Origin: Emticicia sp031378345
GTDB taxonomy: Bacteria > Bacteroidota > Bacteroidia > Cytophagales > Spirosomataceae
DNA: 64,000 nucleotides
Assembly (NCBI GenBank): GCA_031378345.1
Contig: JANNDY010000098.1
Location: 1 to 64,000, forward strand
Direction of reading: 5' to 3'
Shown: piece after piece, positions 31,745 to 39,093 of the stretch
How the letters are laid out: each line of letters opens with the position of its first letter
Numbering within the stretch: position 1 is the stretch's first letter
Notes under the pieces: generated by a model
Seen by the model: only the letters and a program-made list of their open reading frames with translations
Databases searched by the model: none
What the model was told of the DNA's origin: nothing
Program-made: the position numbers and the translations under genes

Positions 31745-32925
31745 TAGGCATTTTTCATTCTTCTCAATTTTCCTGAAAACAAATAGACAAATGATAATGC
31801 CGCTAATCCTGCCACAAATAAAAAGGCATAGGGCATTCGTTGGATTTGGTTTTGATAAATAGCCGAACATAAATATGCACCCAAACCGATACCTCCTTCG
31901 AGTGAAATATACATGGTTGCTAATGATCTTCCTCTGTTATCTTCATCACCCAAATCAATTGTCCATGCTTGCAAAATAGGTGATAGAATTCCCATTGATA
32001 AGCCAAAGAAAATAGCCCCTGTTACAAAAAAATAAATATCGTCAGCAAAAGCTGTTATACACATGCCAATAATTAAGGCAAAACAACCCAATCTTATGAC
32101 AGGAATTCGTCCATTTTTGTCTGAAAATTTTCCTGCAACAACCCTAATAAAAAGCGAAGCAATAGTAAATACCAAAAAGTATAAACCTTTGTTGTGCAAG
32201 CCAATACTTTTGCTCAAATCGGGTGTAAGCGAAGCAACCGCACCATAACTAAAGGAAGTCAAAAATACGACAACGGCTGCCGGAATAACCATTCGGTCAA
32301 AAATATCTTCTTTGGTGATTTTCAATGAGTTAAGTGAGAATTTTTCTTGGTTTTCTTTCGGTAAAGTCTCCTTCATGTTATACAAAATAGCAATCGAAGT
32401 GAGGGCAAACAATGACGAAACATAAAACAAAATATTCATTGAAAAAGTATCAGCAATCCAACTTCCAAGAGCTGGACCAAAAGCCATTCCGAGTCCACTC
32501 ATCATGCCGTGCATTCCCATCGCTTCGCCTCTTCGGTGCATCGGCACAATGTCAGCAATGTAGGCGGCAGTACCTGTAGGCTTAAAACCTGTTGAGAAAC
32601 CATGTATTAATCTCAGAAATAAAAAAGGATAAACCGTCGTAACAATCGGGTAGAAAAAACCACAAACAAAGCAAACCAGCGACCCAAAAGCCATGACAGG
32701 CACACGCCCGATGCGGTCGGTAAGTCGCCCACTGAAAGGTCTGGAAAGCCCCGCAGTGATAGTAAACATGGTGATTATCAAGCCTTTATATTCTGCTCCG
32801 CCCATATCGCTAAGGTAATCGGGGAGTTCAGGAATTAGCATATTGAAGCTACAAAAGAACACAAAAGAACTTGTGCAAAGAAGCCAAAATTGGAGCGTGA
32901 AGATATTGTCAGATTGTTTTTGCAT
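31741..32925 (-). CDS. MFS transporter, drug-efflux type
   Basis: Major facilitator of 394 residues from ATG at 32925 (MQKQSDNIFTLQFW); the frame could begin two codons earlier but with TTG. Twelve hydrophobic helices are apparent. The loop 2-3 signature GRLTDRIGRVP is intact, with a second-half copy GKFSDKNGRIP, and GFSTGFKPTGTAAYIAD plus MSGLGMAFGPALG resemble motif C of antiporters. It probably exports a small molecule. A TATCTTTG element (32929-32936, minus) abuts the start. Confidence 0.88.
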   Translation of the reverse strand: MQKQSDNIFTLQFWLLCTSSFVFFCSFNMLIPELPDYLSDMGGAEYKGLIITMFTITAGLSRPFSGRLTDRIGRVPVMAFGSLVCFVCGFFYPIVTTVYPFLFLRLIHGFSTGFKPTGTAAYIADIVPMHRRGEAMGMHGMMSGLGMAFGPALGSWIADTFSMNILFYVSSLFALTSIAILYNMKETLPKENQEKFSLNSLKITKEDIFDRMVIPAAVVVFLTSFSYGAVASLTPDLSKSIGLHNKGLYFLVFTIASLFIRVVAGKFSDKNGRIPVIRLGCFALIIGMCITAFADDIYFFVTGAIFFGLSMGILSPILQAWTIDLGDEDNRGRSLATMYISLEGGIGLGAYLCSAIYQNQIQRMPYAFLFVAGLAALSFVYLFSGKLRRMKNAY

Positions 32926-33146
32926 CTGCAAAGATACGACTTCAAGAAATAAAATCCTTCACTAAAATAGGCTATTTTTTCGAAATTTCAGAATTTTAAT
33001 TTAAACCTTATGCAACCTTTTTTATCAAACATTCCGTCCTTCAAACAAATTCAGAAAATTAAAATTCAACACACCATCCAAAATTTTATGTAAAGACGTG
33101 TACTCATTTATATTATTTGTATCACTCTAAAATTAACAAAACCGAA

Positions 33147-34091
33147 ATGAAAAACAATTTTTTTAAACTCACAGCATTAAGTATCGCTTTAGGAATGATG
33201 GTTGTATCTTGTAACAAAGACGACAATACTACAACTCCTTCTACTCAAGCAACAAGTGTAGTAACCGACAATCAGACAGCAAACGACCAATCTGAAAGTG
33301 CTTATCAGTTGGCAGATGATGCAACTTTTATGCCTTTCGGAGGAAGAAATCTTCGTGATACTGGCGAAGCTCTCGACAAAGGAGAAGGCGGACATTTTCC
33401 GAATCTTGGTGGTGGCTGGGACAAGCCTTTCAAAGGTAAAGATGGCGATTGTGCCACAGTTACAAAAACTGTTGCCAATAGTATCATTACAATTGTATAT
33501 GATTTCTCGGCAGTCGCTGGTGGTGTTTGTGGCACTAAAGCCGTAGGTGGAAAAATGACAATTACGATACCTGTAAAACCAGAGGCACTTTTCTCAGGAA
33601 CAATGGTCAGAACGGTAACGTATGATAATTTGAAAAGAGATAGCCTTACTTTGAATGGCTCGCACACTATCACTACAACTTTGGTAAGTGGCAAAGCAAC
33701 TGCAAGCGAAAAATTAGGTACAATGACGATTTTGAATAGTAATTCTGGAAAAACGATTACTTATAATAGCACTCGTTCTCGCAAAATTGATGATAAAGGA
33801 ACTACCGACCGTAGCGATGACGAGTCGTCGGTAACTGGTTCTACCAATGGAAAATCAAGCGATGGAACTACGTTTTCAACAATTATTACCAAGGCATTAG
33901 TAACGAAACATTCTTGCTCTGACTCAAAAGGTTTTCCTGTAAGTGGTACGGAAGAAGTAACAACCGCAGCGGGCGTGAAAACAACAGTTGATTATGGAAC
34001 TGGCACTTGTGATTTGAAATATACAGAAACTGTCAATGGCGTAACTGTAGAAAAAGAAAGAGTTAAAGGCAAAAAAGATGGTAAAAAGTAA
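33147..34091 (+). CDS. Ser/Thr-rich lipoprotein of unknown function
   Basis: Protein of 314 residues from ATG at 33147 (MKNNFFKLTALS); the longer frame starts with TTG. Lipobox MVVSC places the lipidated Cys at residue 22. A Thr/Ser/Gln-rich linker follows, then a beta-rich region (IITIVYDFSAVAGGVCGTKA, KMTITIPVK, DSLTLNGSHTITTT) in which many strands alternate Thr with hydrophobic residues. It ends in a basic tail (KERVKGKKDGKK). Envelope surface location is likely; function unknown. Confidence 0.8.
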   Translation: MKNNFFKLTALSIALGMMVVSCNKDDNTTTPSTQATSVVTDNQTANDQSESAYQLADDATFMPFGGRNLRDTGEALDKGEGGHFPNLGGGWDKPFKGKDGDCATVTKTVANSIITIVYDFSAVAGGVCGTKAVGGKMTITIPVKPEALFSGTMVRTVTYDNLKRDSLTLNGSHTITTTLVSGKATASEKLGTMTILNSNSGKTITYNSTRSRKIDDKGTTDRSDDESSVTGSTNGKSSDGTTFSTIITKALVTKHSCSDSKGFPVSGTEEVTTAAGVKTTVDYGTGTCDLKYTETVNGVTVEKERVKGKKDGKK

Positions 34092-34155
34092 TTAGATGAA
34101 TTTTTCAATTTTCATAAGATAAAAGAAAAAGGTTAGTAACACGTTTAAAGGTTGG

Positions 34156-34187
34156 AAAGCATTGTCAGATTTGACAATGCTTTTTTT
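34156..34187 (+). terminator. intrinsic terminator of the lipoprotein gene
   Basis: AAAGCATTGTCA (34156-34167) pairs with TGACAATGCTTT (34172-34183), followed by a T-run on the plus strand. Confidence 0.88.
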
Positions 34188-34259
34188 GTTGAAAATCACC
34201 AAATAATAAGCACTTTTACATCAGTAATTGCAGTAGTTTCACCAAGAAAGGAGAAGAAC

Positions 34260-34847
34260 CTATTTTCTCAGATTCATAATTTTAGGAAAATTTACTAAAA
34301 CCCATTCGGGCAATTTGGAGCTAACAAACAAGCGATTTTCCTTAGGATTTAGTTCAAAAACTAAGTCAATTGCATCGTAATCAATATCAACCAACATTAT
34401 ATTGTCTATCAGAGAAGTGTTATTTTGTAGGAGATTGTTGGTGTTTTCATACATTTCACGAATCACTTTTTCGGAAACACTATGCCCACCCGATTTTTCT
34501 CGAATAATAGCTCTATCAAAGCAAAGCTGAATTTCATTCGTAAAAAACAAGCAAACTGTAATAGCATATTTAGGAAATTTGCGTTTTACATATCGTAACA
34601 ACTCGTAGTGATTATCATAACCAAGGTTTATTTCAACGCCAAAACTTTCATTATTGCTCAGTTTTTGTTGAATAAACTCATTGGCTTTCAGGTTAGACAA
34701 ATCTTCATAATTGTCTTCTCCTTTGGCTTTGTAGTAAATGAAAAGTGCATCGTGGTTGAGAATATCAATATTTGGTGGTTGAAAAAGTTTTCCAGAGCTA
34801 CTTTTTCCTACACCTGGAGGGCCAGCAATGATAAAAAGTAATGGCAT
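34260..34847 (-). CDS. zeta-toxin-like P-loop kinase
   Basis: Protein of 195 residues with Walker A GPPGVGKSS at 9-17, an early acidic residue after the second strand (ILNHDALF), and a basic lid segment (RAIIREKSGGHSVSE). This order resembles the zeta toxin/ZTL family, whose members phosphorylate UDP-sugars, or a related small kinase. It starts one base inside the stop of the upstream 72-residue gene (TAATG), so it is translationally coupled to it. The pair is built like a type II toxin-antitoxin module; toxicity is inferred. Confidence 0.75.
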   Translation of the reverse strand: MPLLFIIAGPPGVGKSSSGKLFQPPNIDILNHDALFIYYKAKGEDNYEDLSNLKANEFIQQKLSNNESFGVEINLGYDNHYELLRYVKRKFPKYAITVCLFFTNEIQLCFDRAIIREKSGGHSVSEKVIREMYENTNNLLQNNTSLIDNIMLVDIDYDAIDLVFELNPKENRLFVSSKLPEWVLVNFPKIMNLRK

Positions 34848-35065
34848 TAGCGTATAATTTCGATTCTCCCATCAGGATATTCGGCCACAACATGCCCATC
34901 TTTTTTGTGAACCAAAGGCATATTTTTAGCAAAAAGCGTCCGTCTAACCTCTTTTTTTGCTTCAATTTGCCATGCTTTATATTCTTCGGGGTTCATCTCG
35001 GCAATAACTTTTGTCATTGTGCCTCTATAGCCAGTCAGTCTTACTACTTCCAAAGTATCTTCCAT
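34847..35065 (-). CDS. 72-residue partner of the zeta-like kinase
   Basis: Small protein of 72 residues (start MEDTLEVVRLTGYRG, end YPDGRIEIIR) with one Lys/Glu-rich helix (EEYKAWQIEAKKEVRR). It overlaps the kinase gene as TAATG. A TATATTTG -7 element lies at 35085-35092 on the minus strand, 20 nt before the start. An antitoxin role is suggested only by size and position. Confidence 0.7.
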   Translation of the reverse strand: MEDTLEVVRLTGYRGTMTKVIAEMNPEEYKAWQIEAKKEVRRTLFAKNMPLVHKKDGHVVAEYPDGRIEIIR

Positions 35066-35240
35066 AAAAATATTTTTTATTAAACAAATATAATTGCTTT
35101 TTACGGAAATTTTTGAAATAAGGATTGATTAAAAATAAGCGTGTTCAAAATTTGTGAGGTTTATAACCATAATCCGATAATGCTTTTTTTGTTGAAAATA
35201 AAAATTATCATTAACTTGTCGAACAAAAACCTACTTTTCT

Positions 35241-35531
35241 ATGAAACAATATGTAATAATTGCCAAAGATGGCACAGATGATGAAGCTCTTGCTCGCCGA
35301 ATGGCTGCTCGCCCCGAGCATTTGGCTGGTATAAAATCTTTGAAAGAAAATAATAATTTTGTAACTGGTGGAGCAACCCTCGACGACGATGGAAAAATGA
35401 TTGGCTCGGTGATGATTGCTCAATTTGAGAGCGATGAACTCATGCAAGAATGGTACGATAACGAACCTTATATTACGCAAGGTGTTTGGAAGTCAATTGA
35501 AATAAAGCCGTTTAGGGTAGCGAATGTATAA
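35241..35531 (+). CDS. YciI-family protein
   Basis: Protein of 96 residues with the YciI/YCII dimeric alpha-beta barrel pattern: QYVIIAKDGTDD at the start, RPEHLAGIK, GGATLDDDGKMIGSVMI and EWYDNEPYI. The His in RPEHL and the Asp in the family active-site position are present. YciI-like enzymes are small hydrolases or isomerases of uncertain substrate. It is followed by a GNAT gene in the same direction. Confidence 0.92.
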   Translation: MKQYVIIAKDGTDDEALARRMAARPEHLAGIKSLKENNNFVTGGATLDDDGKMIGSVMIAQFESDELMQEWYDNEPYITQGVWKSIEIKPFRVANV

Positions 35532-35608
35532 TAGTTGAAAAGTTTAGAAAGTAAGAAAGTTTAAAATAATAATTACTTGATTATCAATAGTTTACGTTAA
35601 AAATAATT
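35532..35608. repeat. AGTTTAGAAAGT word repeat with TTGATTATCAA dyad
   Basis: Between the YciI and GNAT genes, AGTT/AGAAAGT words are followed by the dyad TTGATTATCAA at 35577-35587 and then TTTACG. The same arrangement recurs at other intergenic sites in this window. Confidence 0.45.
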
Positions 35609-36058
35609 ATGATAAAAATAGTAAGAACTTCCAACGGAAACCCTGATTTTACTAAATTAGTTGCTCTTTTAGATGCTCATTTGTGGGAACTTTACCCCGA
35701 AACCCAAGCACAATATGATACTTTTAATGTCATAGAAAAAAACAATACGGTTGTAATTGCTTACGCTGAAAATGAAGCCGTTGGCTGTGGATGTTTCAAG
35801 AAATTGGATGATGAAAATGTAGAAATTAAGCGAATGTTTGTAAAGTCCGAAAGTAGAGGTTTGGGAATTTCGCACTTAGTTTTGGGAGAGTTGGAGCAAT
35901 GGGCAAAAGAATTAGGCTTCAAAGCAGCTCTTTTGGAAACACTCGATAAGCAAATATCCGCCATTGGTTTGTACCAAAAACGAGGCTATGAAATCACCAA
36001 AAACTATGGCCCTTATGTAAATTTAGACCAAAGTATTTGTATGAAAAAAGTGTTGTGA
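35609..36058 (+). CDS. GNAT-family N-acetyltransferase
   Basis: Protein of 149 residues with the GNAT fold: strand 4 VEIKRMFVKSESRG, the acetyl-CoA loop RGLGISHLVL (Gly-rich, about 84-93), helix 3 ELEQWAKELGFKAALLET and the C-terminal AIGLYQKRGYEIT. It transfers an acyl group from acyl-CoA to an amine; the substrate is unknown. A bidirectional terminator follows. Confidence 0.92.
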   Translation: MIKIVRTSNGNPDFTKLVALLDAHLWELYPETQAQYDTFNVIEKNNTVVIAYAENEAVGCGCFKKLDDENVEIKRMFVKSESRGLGISHLVLGELEQWAKELGFKAALLETLDKQISAIGLYQKRGYEITKNYGPYVNLDQSICMKKVL

Positions 36059-36087
36059 GTACCACCTTTATTAATTCTAAAGAACAA

Positions 36088-36132
36088 AAAAAGGCAGTCT
36101 TTAAAGCATAAAAACTTTAAGACTGCCTTTTT
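36088..36132. terminator. bidirectional terminator
   Basis: AAAAAGGCAGTCTTTAAAG (36088-36106) pairs with CTTTAAGACTGCCTTTTT (36115-36132), one bulged base, 8-nt loop. It separates the convergent GNAT and permease genes and gives U-runs on both strands. Confidence 0.9.
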
Positions 36133-36149
36133 ATTATTCGAGAAAAAAA

Positions 36150-37637
36150 TTAATCTTCCTTCATATCATTCAAATTACTCTTGTTTTGGCTATAAATAAA
36201 GTAAACCACTAAACCGAGTGCCATCCAAATGATAGCATACATTTGGGCTTTTCCATTCAAAAGATACATTAAAGCAAAATTAGTGATGATTCCCAGAGGG
36301 GCAATAACCATTAACATCGGAGTTTTGAAAGGACGTTCACGATTTGGCTCACGTAGGCGGAGAATCAAAACTGCCAAACAAACCATAGCAAAAGCAAAGA
36401 GTGTTCCGAAACTCGTCATGTCGCTCAAAACGCCAATTGGTGTAAAGGAAGCAACCAAAGAAACTACCAAACCAACCAAAATCGTGCTTTTCCAAGGAGT
36501 TTGTAGCACTGGGTGAATTTGTTTGAAGAAATTAGGCAACAAACCATCTTTAGCCATTCCCAAAAACACACGTGTTTGACCTAACATCATCACCAACATT
36601 ACAGAAACCAAACCTACTGTTGCTGCCGTAGTAATAATAAATACCGCCCAAGGTTGCCCGACTTTATCAAAAGCAAAAGCAACTGGAGCTTTCAAAGCAT
36701 CCCCTGTAATGTCCTTATAATTCATCATACCCGTCAAAACCATTGATACTAAAATATAAAGAACTGTACAGATTAATAAAGAAGCAATGATAGCAAAAGG
36801 CACATCTTTCTTTGGATTAATTGCTTCTCCTGCCGAAGTCGAAACTACGTCAAAACCAATGTAGGCAAAGAAAATAGCTGCCGCACCACTCAAAATACCT
36901 CTGATACCATAAGCTTCTTGTGAAGTTCCGTCGGCATGAGTTACCATTTCGGGTGCTGGAATAAACGGTTTCCAATTATCAACATTTACAAAATATGCTC
37001 CAACAATAATTACAAAAAGAATGGCTGCAAGTTTCAAAATTACAATAATATTATTCGTATTGGCAGCTTCTTTAATACCTTTTACCAAAATCCAAGTTAC
37101 AAGCCAAGTAATAAGAAAAGCTGGCAAATTGAATGCAAAAGTACTTGGTTCTAAATTATTGGCAGTTGCATAAGTTGCTGCCGAAAAAGGGTCATTAGTT
37201 AAATAGTAAGGAATCGTTATACCAAATAGATGCAGTAGCTTATTAAAATATCCCGACCAACTTACTGCCACAGTCATTGCTCCCATGGCATATTCAAGAA
37301 TTAGCCCCCAACCAATTATCCACGCAAATAATTCTCCGATTGTTCCGTAGGCATAAGCATAGGCAGAGCCTTCTACTGGAAGCATTGAGGCAAATTCAGA
37401 GTAACATAGTGCAGCAAAAACGCAGCCAATTCCTGCAACAACAAATGACAATGCCAAAGCTGGTCCTGCATGATAATGTGCTGCTGTACCTGTCAATACA
37501 AAAATTCCACCGCCAATGATGCCGCCAATACCGATGGCAGTCAGCGACCATTTGCCCATGACTCTTTTGAGTTGGTTGTTTTTGATGTCTGCTTCATAAG
37601 CCGACATGGGCTTTTTACGCCAAATACTTTTTTCCAT
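36150..37637 (-). CDS. APC-family amino-acid permease
   Basis: Transporter of 495 residues with about 12 to 14 helices. The first helix carries GIGGIIGGGIFVLTGTAA, the substrate-binding glycine motif of APC permeases; SAYAYAYGTIGELFAWIIG and FFAYIGFDVVSTSAGEA are further family landmarks. It most resembles the cationic amino-acid (CAT/YfnA) group. It imports amino acids by proton symport or exchange; specificity is inferred. Confidence 0.93.
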   Translation of the reverse strand: MEKSIWRKKPMSAYEADIKNNQLKRVMGKWSLTAIGIGGIIGGGIFVLTGTAAHYHAGPALALSFVVAGIGCVFAALCYSEFASMLPVEGSAYAYAYGTIGELFAWIIGWGLILEYAMGAMTVAVSWSGYFNKLLHLFGITIPYYLTNDPFSAATYATANNLEPSTFAFNLPAFLITWLVTWILVKGIKEAANTNNIIVILKLAAILFVIIVGAYFVNVDNWKPFIPAPEMVTHADGTSQEAYGIRGILSGAAAIFFAYIGFDVVSTSAGEAINPKKDVPFAIIASLLICTVLYILVSMVLTGMMNYKDITGDALKAPVAFAFDKVGQPWAVFIITTAATVGLVSVMLVMMLGQTRVFLGMAKDGLLPNFFKQIHPVLQTPWKSTILVGLVVSLVASFTPIGVLSDMTSFGTLFAFAMVCLAVLILRLREPNRERPFKTPMLMVIAPLGIITNFALMYLLNGKAQMYAIIWMALGLVVYFIYSQNKSNLNDMKED

Positions 37638-37696
37638 AAAATTTTAGAGTTTGGTTATTTAGTTTGTTAAACGAATTATATTGCAATATAAAACAA

Positions 37697-37722
37697 AAAA
37701 GGCTTGGATTGCCAAACCTTTC
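37697..37722 (-). terminator. terminator of the PorP/SprF-like gene
   Basis: Arms AAGGCTTGG and CCAAACCTT pair at 8 of 9 positions around ATTG; on the minus strand a T-run follows. It lies 30 nt after the stop. Confidence 0.7.
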
Positions 37723-37752
37723 TTGCAAAAGACAAAATATTCTATTTTGCGG

Positions 37753-38820
37753 TTAATATTTCGGACAAGATAGTTGTTTATTATTTCTTCTTTTCCGCGG
37801 ACTATCACGCTCAAATGGCTCTAATTGATAAGCTATCGAAATTTCGTGCGAGCCACCAGTTGAGAAACCCAAGCTCGAAATCGTAATATCATAGCTATAA
37901 CCAATAGAGAAATTATCTTGGCGATAGCCTAACAAAAACACCAAAGCATCATTATTTGTACGAGTAATACCTTGCTTTTTAATAGGAATACCCCTGTACC
38001 AAACGCCTGCCGTAAGAGGTGAGTAAGTTGCATAAAAACCTAAATCCAATTGATCAAATTTTCCTTGTCTTTTGTATAAAAAAGCAGGTGAAATGTTAAA
38101 TTCTTTTTCTGAATTAGCCGCATTATTATAAGGGTTCGCCAATGGAATTTTCAAACCACCACTTACACTTATTTTTCGAGGCAAACAATCACCTGTTGGA
38201 CAGCCCGGCACAGCAGAACTTACACCTGGAGTAAGAAAAGAATAAGCAGGTCTATTAATATGATGAACGCTAACGCCCAACCAAGTTTTGCTATTATAAA
38301 ACAATGCACCACCACTATAATCTACAAATTTGATAGGCGTGATATTGTTTTTGTCTGCAAAAGGGTCGCTCGAGGGATTTCCTGAAAAGCCACGATTGGT
38401 ATATTGGTCGCCAAAAGTAAGCCCTAAATAATCTAAACTTTTATTTGAATAAGTTGCTTGAGCTCCCAAACGCAAGAAGTTTTCTTCGCCAATTTGAATT
38501 TGGTAGGAGTACATCCCACTCAGTTCTGTACTTTTTAAGCGTCCCGGTCCTTGCGAGTCATTGACAACCATAAAACCTATACCACTATTGAGCTTTTCGA
38601 TGTAATGGTCAAGCGAAAAGGCAGCCGTTACAAAATTGGCATTAATAGAGGGCCATTGGTTACGATAATTGGCAATCAGACGAGGTGCATAGGCACTTCC
38701 CGCAAATGCAGGATTCTGATATAATGGTGCCGCATAAAATTGCGAAAATTGGGGATCTTGAGCCATGCTATTCAAGCAGACCAAAGACAAGAGAGTGATT
38801 CCTAAATAAAGTTTTTTCAT
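37753..38820 (-). CDS. PorP/SprF-family type IX secretion outer-membrane protein
   Basis: Protein of 355 residues with a signal peptide (1-20, ending SMAQ). The first mature residues DPQFSQFYAAPLYQNPAFAGS are split here as DPQFSQFYAAP and YQNPAFAGS, the family signature; GIGFMVVNDSQGPG and the repeated strands through ISIAYQLEPF are also typical. PorP/SprF proteins anchor or aid secretion of type B substrates by the type IX system. It is divergent from a gene for exactly such a substrate. Confidence 0.92.
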   Translation of the reverse strand: MKKLYLGITLLSLVCLNSMAQDPQFSQFYAAPLYQNPAFAGSAYAPRLIANYRNQWPSINANFVTAAFSLDHYIEKLNSGIGFMVVNDSQGPGRLKSTELSGMYSYQIQIGEENFLRLGAQATYSNKSLDYLGLTFGDQYTNRGFSGNPSSDPFADKNNITPIKFVDYSGGALFYNSKTWLGVSVHHINRPAYSFLTPGVSSAVPGCPTGDCLPRKISVSGGLKIPLANPYNNAANSEKEFNISPAFLYKRQGKFDQLDLGFYATYSPLTAGVWYRGIPIKKQGITRTNNDALVFLLGYRQDNFSIGYSYDITISSLGFSTGGSHEISIAYQLEPFERDSPRKRRNNKQLSCPKY

Positions 38821-39093
38821 TGCCTATATTAAAAGCATATAACGAAATAAATTTTAAGCAAATTTCATTCCAAATCAATTCCAAATAATTATTAAACGGA
38901 TTTATTGACGTATTCTACTCTTTTTGTAACGAATGTTTGTAAAATTACGTCTTTGTAGTGTTATTGGTCTTATTATTGTGAAAATTATTCTTACCAATAT
39001 GTAATTTTATTCTTTTATTCAAATAAATTTATTTCAAAAGTCGTTAATTTCATAACAATATGTTTATCCAATTGCCTAACAATTAACGAAATT
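38821..39093. promoter_or_regulatory. divergent intergenic region of the PorP/SprF and CTD genes
   Basis: About 273 nt, AT-rich, holding both promoters. TATGTTTA at about 39060 is a one-mismatch -7 element for the CTD gene. No small ORF is supported. Shared control of both genes is plausible given their linked roles. Confidence 0.35.
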
